NCBI GenBank assembly: GCA_964637515.1 | Contig: CAZWUI010000029.1 | Coordinates: 1 to 7,393 of the forward strand | Direction: 5' to 3' | DNA: 7,393 nucleotides | From: RGIG4097 sp964637515 | Lineage (GTDB): Bacteria > Bacillota > Clostridia > Christensenellales > CAG-917 | Part shown: positions 1-5,100 of the stretch, piece by piece | Position numbering within the stretch: position 1 is the stretch's first letter | How the letters are laid out: every line of letters begins with the position of its first letter | The notes under the pieces: model-generated | What the model was told of the DNA's origin: nothing | Database searches by the model: none | Seen by the model: the letters and a program-made list of their open reading frames with translations, nothing else | Program-made: the position numbers and the translations under genes

Positions 1-1
1 T

Positions 2-178
2 GCCTTCTCTCGTTGCACCGGTCTCACAAGCATAACAATACCCGACAGCGTGACGAGCATTGGCTATTATGCCTTCCGTGATTGCACCGGTCTCACGAGC
101 ATAACTATTCCCGACAGCGTGACGAGTATTGGCAATTCTGCCTTCGAAGGTTGCAGTGAGCTCACGAGCATAACGTTT
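2..178 (+). repeat. Tandem 69-bp coding repeats (LRR units)
   Basis: Each unit begins with GCCTTC, at 2, 71 and 140, so the period is 69 bp or 23 codons. Units 2-70 and 71-139 agree at about 59 of 69 bases by eye. The third copy keeps the period and the CTCACGAGCATAAC block but diverges after about 178. The near identity at DNA level suggests recent expansion or homogenisation, and repeat number may vary between strains. Confidence 0.9.
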
Positions 179-325
179 GAGGATACGACAACTTGGTATC
201 GCACGGAAAGTTATATCGATTGGGAAAACAAAACCGGTGGAACACAGACTAGCGTCACAAATGCGTCGCAAAATGTAACGTATTTCACGGACTCTTATTA
301 TAATTATTATTGGTACAAGCTGTGA
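2..325 (+). CDS. BspA-like leucine-rich-repeat surface protein, C-terminal end (5' truncated)
   Basis: This is the last 107 codons of a gene that enters the window already in frame (first whole codon at base 2); the GTG at 50 lies inside a repeat and is not a true start. The frame opens with two full 23-residue repeats and part of a third, of the form A-F-x-x-C-T-G-L-T-S-I-T-I-P-D-S-V-T-S-I-G. This is the BspA/Treponema-type LRR (LRR_5 family) repeat, usually found in secreted or surface-bound adhesion proteins. After the repeats comes a tail of about 55 residues rich in T, S, N, Y and W, ending YYNYYWYKL. It has no LPXTG motif and no hydrophobic anchor, so any attachment must lie in the missing N-terminal part or depend on the tail. 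A hairpin terminator follows 25 bases after the stop. The family call is firm; the ligand is unknown. Confidence 0.88.
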   Translation, partial: AFSRCTGLTSITIPDSVTSIGYYAFRDCTGLTSITIPDSVTSIGNSAFEGCSELTSITFEDTTTWYRTESYIDWENKTGGTQTSVTNASQNVTYFTDSYYNYYWYKL

Positions 326-350
326 CTTGAAACGAAGGTGAAAAGAAATG

Positions 351-377
351 GCCCGACGGTTGTCGGGCTGTTTTTTT
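351..377 (+). terminator. Rho-independent terminator after the LRR gene
   Basis: A perfect 7-bp stem GCCCGAC/GTCGGGC (351-357 with 362-368) has a four-base loop GGTT and is followed by TG and seven T's (371-377). It closes the LRR gene. On the minus strand the same hairpin is followed by a looser T-rich run, so it may also catch read-through from the convergent mtnN-luxS operon, which has no clear terminator of its own. Confidence 0.9.
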
Positions 378-597
378 GTGGGGGAATGTGGGGATAGATT
401 TTAGGTTATCCTGTCCGGGAGATTACGTCAAAGGCGCTTTGCGCTATGCCCTCTGCAACGGCTTTTATGCGCCGAGCCTTGCTCCTTTTTCCTTTCTGCG
501 AAAACTGCGCCTGTGCAAGCATAGTGCTTAATCATCTTGTCTCCCACTTGTTTTCGCAGTGGGAATATCCTTATTTATCGCTCGTTTGACAGATGGG
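378..597. other. Convergent intergenic gap with an unidentified G+C-richer element
   Basis: No recognisable gene lies here. The part from about 405 to 564 is richer in G+C than the other gaps in the window and is open in two directions. On the minus strand there is a 35-codon frame, 535 down to 428 (starts MIKHYACTGAV, ends RCRGHSAKRL), with a possible GGGAG ribosome site five bases before its ATG. On the plus strand a frame without a start codon is open from 405 to 521. Openness on both strands, odd composition and inverted repeats suit a dispersed intergenic repeat at least as well as a small protein gene. I do not recognise either product. Confidence 0.4.
496..559. repeat. 10-bp perfect inverted repeat, 44-bp gap
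   Basis: CTGCGAAAAC at 496-505 is the exact reverse complement of GTTTTCGCAG at 550-559. A second, nested palindrome TCCCAC/GTGGGA (542-547 with 559-564, loop of 11) surrounds the right arm, so two alternative folds compete for it. There is no T-run, so it is not a standard terminator for luxS. Confidence 0.65.
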
Positions 598-1035
598 TTA
601 CTCGGATTCGAGAGTGGTGAGGTAGGCGGTGAGTTCGGCTTTGGCGTCGGGGAGGTTGTGGGAGCGGTAGTTGCCGCATTCGATCTTCTTTGCGCCGGGG
701 ATATAGTCAAGTTCAAGGCACTTCTCAAGGCACTCGATTGTAATACGTTTGGCTTCGTCCTTGTCGGGAGTGTCGAACAGGAGCAGATAAAATCCCGTTC
801 TGCAACCCATGGGTCCGAAATAGACAACTCTATCCTTCACCGCACTATTTCTCACGACGGTGGCGAACAGGTGCTCGATGGTATGCATGGAGGCGACGTG
901 GAGATAGTCGCCCTTGTTGGGCGCTTTGAAGCGCAGGTCGTAGGTGAAAACGTTGCCGTCCACGCGGTCGAGATAGAACCCGGGAGTGAGCACGTTGTGG
1001 TCGATTGCAAAAGAGGCTATACGTTCCAGTTTCAT
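598..1035 (-). CDS. luxS: S-ribosylhomocysteine lyase (AI-2 synthase) LuxS
   Basis: LuxS is a cytosolic metalloenzyme that splits S-ribosylhomocysteine into homocysteine and 4,5-dihydroxy-2,3-pentanedione, the precursor of autoinducer-2. The 145 residues show the metal-binding H51-T-I-E-H55 with the catalytic-base glutamate E54, the catalytic cysteine C78 in GPMGCRTGF, and the third metal-ligand cysteine C120 in ECGNYRSHNL. All residues needed for activity are therefore present. It is slightly shorter than the roughly 155-170 residues usual in the family, mainly because the segment around residues 24-32 is compact. The ATG at 1035 is preceded by AAGGAG at 1046-1041 with five bases between. 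It overlaps the stop of mtnN by four bases (ATGA), implying translational coupling and one shared transcript. No clear terminator follows within the next 50 bases. Confidence 0.97.
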   Translation of the reverse strand: MKLERIASFAIDHNVLTPGFYLDRVDGNVFTYDLRFKAPNKGDYLHVASMHTIEHLFATVVRNSAVKDRVVYFGPMGCRTGFYLLLFDTPDKDEAKRITIECLEKCLELDYIPGAKKIECGNYRSHNLPDAKAELTAYLTTLESE

Positions 1036-1763
1036 TCGTTCTCCTTTTTGACGGGTGGAAGTGGTTTTTCCTTTTTGCCGGTGACGGCGCAGAGTATGGC
1101 GGGGAAGAGAAGGTCGAGACCGACAAGTCCTCTTGCGACGACTTCGTCGAAAGACACTTGCGCATTCTCGTCCGCAGAATCGGATATAACTTTGAGAGAG
1201 AAGAAGGGAATATTATTTCTTTCGGCGGTCATAGCGATGCCCGCACACTCCATTTCGCAAATATCCGCACCCAACTCTTTCAAGCGGAGTTTATCCGCAG
1301 TGTTGCCGATGAATTTGTCCCCCGATGCAACGGTTACTTCACGCAGAGGGTGGGGGAGCAGAGATTGGACTTTTTCGATTATCTTCTCGTTCAAGTGGAA
1401 GAAGATACCGTCCCTGCCGTCGTATTGCCCGACGGGTGCGCCGTCCACTTCGGACGTGTCGAATTGGTGGTGCACGACCTTATTTGCGATGACGACGTCG
1501 CCGACTCCGAATCCCGATGAGATTGCGCCCACGAAACCAAAGTTCAAAACCGCTTCGATTTCAAAAATATCCACAAGCATTTGTGTGGTGATTGCCGCGC
1601 GGATTTCACCGACGCCCGACTGTGCGATATAAATATCGTCGTCATCAGATTGCACGTGGTAGACGACCGCGCCCGCTATGCGACCTTCGTCTACGATTTT
1701 GCCGAATTTGGTGTAGATGGGCAGGGTTTCCTGCGCCATTGCAGTGACTATTCCTATTCTCAT
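1032..1763 (-). CDS. mtnN: 5'-methylthioadenosine/S-adenosylhomocysteine nucleosidase
   Basis: MtnN (Pfs) hydrolyses the N-glycosidic bond of methylthioadenosine and S-adenosylhomocysteine, releasing adenine; from SAH it makes S-ribosylhomocysteine, the substrate of LuxS. The 243 residues follow the family from end to end: M-R-I-G-I-V-T-A-M with E12 matching the conserved active-site glutamate, NFGFVGA (74-80) in place of NTGSAGG, SGDKFI (147-152), EMECAGIA (170-177) whose E172 matches the nucleoside-binding glutamate, and SDSAD (194-198) whose D195 matches the catalytic aspartate. The C-terminal tail after about residue 228 is lysine- and proline-rich and goes slightly past the usual end. 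It is the first gene of a two-gene operon with luxS, so both consecutive steps of SAH recycling are made together. GGAGG five bases before the ATG fixes the start. Confidence 0.96.
   Translation of the reverse strand: MRIGIVTAMAQETLPIYTKFGKIVDEGRIAGAVVYHVQSDDDDIYIAQSGVGEIRAAITTQMLVDIFEIEAVLNFGFVGAISSGFGVGDVVIANKVVHHQFDTSEVDGAPVGQYDGRDGIFFHLNEKIIEKVQSLLPHPLREVTVASGDKFIGNTADKLRLKELGADICEMECAGIAMTAERNNIPFFSLKVISDSADENAQVSFDEVVARGLVGLDLLFPAILCAVTGKKEKPLPPVKKENE
1041..1046 (-). promoter_or_regulatory. Ribosome binding site of luxS, inside mtnN
   Basis: Read on the minus strand this is AAGGAG, five bases before the luxS ATG. It lies in the last codons of mtnN, which supports the start chosen and translational coupling of the two genes. 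Confidence 0.85.
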
Positions 1764-1768
1764 ATTAG

Positions 1769-1773
1769 CCTCC
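1769..1773 (-). promoter_or_regulatory. Ribosome binding site of mtnN
   Basis: On the minus strand this reads GGAGG, five bases before the ATG at 1763. The site is a full anti-16S match. It sits at the predicted transcription start, so the whole leader may be only about ten bases. Confidence 0.88.
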
Positions 1774-1779
1774 GATGAG

Positions 1780-1808
1780 ATTATATCACATACCGCACGT
1801 TATTTCAA
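1780..1808 (-). promoter_or_regulatory. Sigma-A promoter of the mtnN-luxS operon
   Basis: Minus strand: -35 TTGAAA (1808-1803, five of six to consensus), 17-bp spacer, -10 TATAAT (1785-1780, perfect) with the extended -10 TG just upstream (TGATATAAT). Transcription should start at about 1773. This is the strongest promoter in the window, and no riboswitch or other leader can fit between it and the gene. Confidence 0.85.
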
Positions 1809-1865
1809 TGCGGATATACGACAGAATTTTATTTTTTAATCTATAAGTCGCCAAAAGTATTTCTC

Positions 1866-1894
1866 TTGCAAATCGCGCGCGTTAATGTTAATAT
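1866..1894 (+). promoter_or_regulatory. Promoter of the MFS-rsmG operon, predicted leaderless
   Basis: -35-like TTGCAA (1866-1871), 17-bp spacer, -10 TAATAT (1889-1894) with an extended TGT before it (1886-1888). Six bases separate the -10 from the ATG at 1901, which puts the expected start of transcription on the A of the start codon. The gene has no Shine-Dalgarno sequence, which agrees with a leaderless message. Confidence 0.6.
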
Positions 1895-1900
1895 ATCCGT

Positions 1901-3409
1901 ATGAAATTCAATTATAAACGCACTATACTTTGTTCACTTGCATTCGGTTGGATCGCACTCTTTTGGGGCTCGTACGATATGTTTATGCAAGAAATCGACT
2001 ACGACGTCTTCGGGTTAAGCTCCACAATCCACGGAGTCATTCTCGCTATGGACAACGTTTTCGGACTTCTGTTGTTGCCCCTTTTCGGCAGACTCAGCGA
2101 CAAACACGCAGTAGGCAAATTCGGCAGAAGAAAACCTTTCGTCGTGATAGGTACTATCGTTGAAATGATAGGGTTTGCGGGTGTGTGCGTTTTTGCGTCT
2201 CTCGGCAAGGACTTTTTCGCGCCGTTCATCGTATGTTTGATGATTACCCTTGCAAGTATGGCGGCGTACCGCTCGCCTGCGCTCGCTCTCGTGCCCGACG
2301 TCAACCCCGACAAATTCCGCTCGAAAGCAAACGCTATATCCAATATCGTATCCGTCGTGACGACGGTCATCGCACTGCTTTACTTCCTGCTCCTTATGCC
2401 AACCGAGAAGAATAATATCCACGGCTACTACGCATACGGCGGAGCGATGCTACTCACCACTCTCGTGCTTATGGTGTGGTTCGTCATTGCGGTCAAAGAA
2501 CCCAAATTTCTTGACGACACGCAAATTGAAATCCAACAAGAAAACACACTTAATCAACCTGAAAACAAAGATAAAGTGGTTGTTTTGGATGAAAACACCG
2601 AAAATAAAAGTGCAGAGATTATCACTGCGGATAGCACCGAAATTGCGGCTGACGTAGATACAAGGGGTGTCGGTTCAACCCCCGACGTCGATACGAACGA
2701 CTCCCTTCTTCATCTTCCCAATATCGACGATACGGCGTACGAACACAGTATGCTCGTGCCTACAAAAGAGAAACTCAAAGCGTTCAGAGATAATAGGTTT
2801 TTCAAGCGTGCTTGCATTCTCGGAATTGTATTTTGTTTCTATATGGCGTACAACGCACTCACGACAAACTTCATGAAGTATTCGGAGTACGTCTTGAATT
2901 TCAGTCAACCGATTATTCCCCTTATTCTTGCACAGGTTGGCGCTATGATTGCGTTTCCTTTCGCAAGTTGGCTCGCAAAAAAAATCGGCAGAAGAAATAC
3001 AATTCTCATTGGATTTATCGTTATGGTGGCGGGGTTTGCATCATCCTTCCCGTTCACGGAACCGCATCCCGTGCTATACGTTTTGTTCCTTGTGCTCGGC
3101 GTGAGTTTTGGACTTGCGATGGTCAACATTTACCCCTTCTTCCTTGAAAGTACGGCAGGGGAGGCTATCGGAAAAGATACCGGCGTTTTCTCGGTGTCTA
3201 TGACTTTCGCTATGGTTGTTACCCCCATTCTTTCAGGTGTGCTTATCGACAACACCGGCTCACTCTTCGGTGGTTACGAAAACGCAGGATTCAGAGTTTT
3301 GTTCCCGTACTGTATGTTGTTCTTGGTCGTCGCAGTCGTGTTGACCGCCTTAATCAAATCACCTAATAAATTTATTTTCAAACGTAAGAAAGCGGATAAG
3401 GAAGTGTAG
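1901..3409 (+). CDS. MFS transporter, SLC45-like (probable sugar transporter)
   Basis: This is a 502-residue integral membrane protein with about 12 hydrophobic segments, six (roughly 8-198) on each side of a long cytoplasmic loop and six more from about 301 to 488. The MFS motif A appears between helices 2 and 3 as GRLSDK...GKFGRRKPF (63-80), with a weaker copy KKIGRRN (360-366) in the second half. YRSPALALVPDV (123-134) and R-S-K-A-N-A-I (140-146) fit the SLC45/sucrose-transporter-like branch, whose known members carry sugars with protons; the substrate here is inferred only at that level. The central loop (about 199-296) is unusually long and acidic, rich in D, E, N and T, and holds a short internal duplication. 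The start at 1901 is fixed by the N-terminal family pattern although no ribosome site precedes it. The stop lies one base before rsmG, so the two share a transcript. Confidence 0.85.
   Translation: MKFNYKRTILCSLAFGWIALFWGSYDMFMQEIDYDVFGLSSTIHGVILAMDNVFGLLLLPLFGRLSDKHAVGKFGRRKPFVVIGTIVEMIGFAGVCVFASLGKDFFAPFIVCLMITLASMAAYRSPALALVPDVNPDKFRSKANAISNIVSVVTTVIALLYFLLLMPTEKNNIHGYYAYGGAMLLTTLVLMVWFVIAVKEPKFLDDTQIEIQQENTLNQPENKDKVVVLDENTENKSAEIITADSTEIAADVDTRGVGSTPDVDTNDSLLHLPNIDDTAYEHSMLVPTKEKLKAFRDNRFFKRACILGIVFCFYMAYNALTTNFMKYSEYVLNFSQPIIPLILAQVGAMIAFPFASWLAKKIGRRNTILIGFIVMVAGFASSFPFTEPHPVLYVLFLVLGVSFGLAMVNIYPFFLESTAGEAIGKDTGVFSVSMTFAMVVTPILSGVLIDNTGSLFGGYENAGFRVLFPYCMLFLVVAVVLTALIKSPNKFIFKRKKADKEV
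3398..3404 (+). promoter_or_regulatory. Ribosome binding site of rsmG, inside the MFS gene
   Basis: AAGGAAG lies in the last codons of the transporter gene, about seven bases before the rsmG ATG at 3411. It fixes the start and shows that the second gene of the operon uses a normal Shine-Dalgarno, unlike the first. Confidence 0.75.
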
Positions 3410-3410
3410 T

Positions 3411-4109
3411 ATGTCTATTAACAGAGATTTTTTGACCGCCGAAACAAAAAGATTATTCGGCATTGATTTGTCTGAAAAATGCGTGGATAATCTCGAAGCA
3501 TATTACGACGCAGTGGTCGAGGCTAACAAGGAATTTAACTTGACTAGCATAATTAAAAAAGACGAATTCACTGAAAAACATTTGATTGATTCACTTGCAG
3601 GTGTGAAATTTATCCCCGAAAACGCAAGTGTTATCGACGTTGGCGCGGGCGGTGGATTTCCGTCTTTCCCTATCGCTTCATCTCGCCCCGATGTGAGTGT
3701 ACTTGCGCTCGATTCCACCGCAAAAAAGATGAATTTCGTGTCTTCCGCCGCATTTACAATCGGTGTAAAAAACTTGAAAACAACGGCGGGTAGGGCGGAA
3801 GAAAGCAGAAAGTTGTTCTCATCTTTCGACGTTGCGGTCGCGCGTGCCGTGTCCGCACTTCCTATTCTTCTTGAAATCTGCTCACCACTTGTCAAAGTGG
3901 GTGGAAAAGTGATTGCCTACAAGACGGATGAAAGTGAATTAAACGGCATTGAAACCGCTTTGACTACACTGAATTTGAAACACGCCGAAACCTTTTCTTT
4001 CAATCTGCCGAGCGGTGATAGGCGTGCGATATTAGTCTTTGAAAAGACCGCTCCGACTCCGGAAAAATATCCCCGCCAATACGGCGCAATAAAGAAAAAA
4101 CCGCTTTGA
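3411..4109 (+). CDS. rsmG: 16S rRNA (guanine-527-N7)-methyltransferase RsmG (GidB)
   Basis: RsmG uses S-adenosylmethionine to place N7-methyl on G527 of 16S rRNA in the small subunit. The 232 residues show the family marks in order: EFNLTSI (41-47) near the N-terminus, the SAM-binding loop VIDVGAGGGFPSFPIA (74-89), LALDSTAKKMNFV (98-110), the strand-end GRAEE (127-131), VARAV (143-147), LVKVGGKVIAYK (160-171), and a C-terminal KYPRQYGAIKKKPL that is typical of the family end. The glycine-rich loop has GGGFPSFP where most members have GxGFPGxP, a mild change. It is the second gene after the MFS transporter with a one-base gap. Its place just ahead of parA-parB matches the origin-proximal cluster of many Bacillota, but mnmE and mnmG, the usual upstream partners, are absent. 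Confidence 0.96.
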   Translation: MSINRDFLTAETKRLFGIDLSEKCVDNLEAYYDAVVEANKEFNLTSIIKKDEFTEKHLIDSLAGVKFIPENASVIDVGAGGGFPSFPIASSRPDVSVLALDSTAKKMNFVSSAAFTIGVKNLKTTAGRAEESRKLFSSFDVAVARAVSALPILLEICSPLVKVGGKVIAYKTDESELNGIETALTTLNLKHAETFSFNLPSGDRRAILVFEKTAPTPEKYPRQYGAIKKKPL

Positions 4110-4129
4110 AAAAAGTGGTTTTTATTTTT
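4096..4129 (+). terminator. Rho-independent terminator overlapping the end of rsmG
   Basis: The stem is A5-CCGCTT (4096-4106) paired with AAGTGG-T5 (4113-4123), with one G-T pair, and the T-rich tract runs to 4129. The six-base loop (4107-4112) contains the TGA stop codon of rsmG. It ends the MFS-rsmG transcript before parA. Confidence 0.85.
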
Positions 4130-4201
4130 GCAAAGAAAAATCTAACCACAAAACAATCTCGCTTTTTCTCTAAATTTCTTCAAAATACGCTAAAAATATA
4201 A

Positions 4202-4230
4202 AATTTTATGTGAAACAATTTTGTGAAACC
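4202..4230 (+). promoter_or_regulatory. Two ParB-site-like (parS) half sites upstream of parA
   Basis: GTGAAACA at 4210-4217 is a perfect right half of the Bacillota parS consensus TGTTTCACGTGAAACA; the 16-base alignment 4202-4217 matches at 12 positions. GTGAAACC at 4223-4230 is a second half site in the same direction, 13 bp on. They end just before the parA -35. Neither is a full palindrome, so ParB binding here is only a possibility, perhaps for autoregulation. Confidence 0.4.
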
Positions 4231-4232
4231 TA

Positions 4233-4261
4233 TTGCAGTTTTTTCTTATTTATGTTATCTT
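4233..4261 (+). promoter_or_regulatory. parA promoter, predicted leaderless
   Basis: -35-like TTGCAG (4233-4238), 17-bp spacer, -10 TATCTT (4256-4261) with extended TGT (4253-4255). Six bases lie between the -10 and the ATG at 4268, the same geometry as at the MFS gene. Neither hexamer is strong alone, so the extended -10 carries the call. No Shine-Dalgarno is present upstream of parA. Confidence 0.5.
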
Positions 4262-4267
4262 TAATAT

Positions 4268-5035
4268 ATGGTAAATATAATATCTTTCGCAAATCAGAAA
4301 GGCGGGGTGGGCAAGACTACGACTTGTGTAAACCTATCCGCCTGTCTTGCAGATAAAGGCAAAAAAGTTTTAATAGTGGATGCAGACCCTCAAGGCAATG
4401 CGACGTCGAGCCTTGGTTTTTTCGAAAAAAACGACAAGAAGTCACTCTATGAAGTGCTTTGCGGAAACTTGGAAATAACCAACGCAATCAAGGATACGGA
4501 AATTGAAAACTTGAAGATTTTGACGTCGTCGGTTGATTTAGCGGGTGCGGAAATCGAGCTTGCGCAAGTCCTTATCGGACGAGAAAGAGTGCTTGAAGAA
4601 AAGCTTGAAAACGTCAAAGATGATTATGATTATATTATGATTGATTGTCCGCCGTCTTTGGGACTTTTGACTGTCAATGCACTCACTGCATCGACGGGTG
4701 TGATACTCCCGATACAATGTGAATATTTCGCACTTGAAGGATTATCACAGATGATGAATACGATAAAACTCGTGAAGAAATTTTTGAATGCGGGGTTATC
4801 AGTTGAAGGTGTTGTGTTGACTCTATACGACGGCAGAAGCAAACTTTCAAAAGGTGTGCAAGAAGAAATCTCAAAGTTTTTCGGAGATAAAGTTTTTGAT
4901 ACGAAAATCAGAAGAAATGTGCGACTTGCAGAAGCACCGAGTTACGGCAAACCTATAATATTATATGATAAAAAATGTGCAGGCGCGGTTGATTATATCA
5001 CACTTGCAGATGAGATAGAAAATAAAATCAAATAA
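4268..5035 (+). CDS. parA: Chromosome-partitioning ATPase ParA (Soj)
   Basis: ParA is a deviant-Walker ATPase that binds DNA non-specifically as an ATP dimer and works with ParB-parS complexes to move sister origins apart; in Bacillota the same protein (Soj) also acts on DnaA. The 255 residues carry the signature KGGVGKTT (11-18) with the extra lysine K11 and the P-loop lysine K16, the A' box VDADPQGN (37-44), and the Walker B IMIDCPPS (123-130). A basic stretch IRRNVRLAEAPSYGKPI (214-230) matches the DNA-binding region of Soj proteins. There is no N-terminal helix-turn-helix, so this is the chromosomal rather than the long plasmid type. The start at 4268 is fixed by the conserved short N-terminus before the P-loop. 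parB follows after 65 bases, very likely on the same transcript. Confidence 0.96.
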   Translation: MVNIISFANQKGGVGKTTTCVNLSACLADKGKKVLIVDADPQGNATSSLGFFEKNDKKSLYEVLCGNLEITNAIKDTEIENLKILTSSVDLAGAEIELAQVLIGRERVLEEKLENVKDDYDYIMIDCPPSLGLLTVNALTASTGVILPIQCEYFALEGLSQMMNTIKLVKKFLNAGLSVEGVVLTLYDGRSKLSKGVQEEISKFFGDKVFDTKIRRNVRLAEAPSYGKPIILYDKKCAGAVDYITLADEIENKIK

Positions 5036-5044
5036 CCTAAACAA

Positions 5045-5077
5045 AAGTTTATATGATAAATTTTGATATGTAAACTT
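5045..5077. repeat. 7-bp inverted repeat between parA and parB
   Basis: AAGTTTA (5045-5051) and TAAACTT (5071-5077) are exact reverse complements 19 bases apart in the short parA-parB gap. There is no T-run after it, so it is not a classic terminator. It could tune the parA-to-parB ratio as an operator or mRNA hairpin, but so short a repeat may be chance in AT-rich DNA. Confidence 0.35.
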
Positions 5078-5088
5078 GCGTTTTTGAT

Positions 5089-5093
5089 AGGAG
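5089..5093 (+). promoter_or_regulatory. Ribosome binding site that decides the parB start
   Basis: AGGAG lies one base before an ATG at 5095 and seven bases before a second in-frame ATG at 5101. Only the second spacing can work, so translation should begin at 5101 with M-A-T-T-K-G-G. Confidence 0.85.
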
Positions 5094-5100
5094 AATGATT

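Noticed and set aside
50..325. GTG at 50 as the start of a small 91-residue protein
   Set aside because: The frame is open to the window edge and the repeat pattern continues upstream of 50, so the GTG is an internal valine codon.
559..1632. Long plus-strand open frame (357 codons) across luxS and mtnN
   Set aside because: It is antisense to two genes with complete catalytic motifs, its start has no sensible ribosome site, and the translation has no recognisable domain. It is a shadow of G+C-rich codons on the other strand.
1774..1860. Possible SAM/SAH riboswitch before mtnN
   Set aside because: The promoter lies within 45 bases of the start codon, leaving no transcribed leader; no riboswitch-like stems were seen.
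2015..2422. Minus-strand open frames under the MFS, parA and dnaN genes
   Set aside because: All lie antisense to well-identified genes, lack ribosome sites and show no domain; they are reading-frame shadows.
2664..2688. tRNA T-arm-like sequence (GGTTCAACC with a short stem)
   Set aside because: No acceptor, D or anticodon arm is nearby, and it lies in frame inside the transporter gene. The likeness is chance.
5095..5100. First ATG (5095) as the parB start
   Set aside because: The AGGAG site ends one base before it, too close for initiation; the ATG at 5101 has the right spacing.
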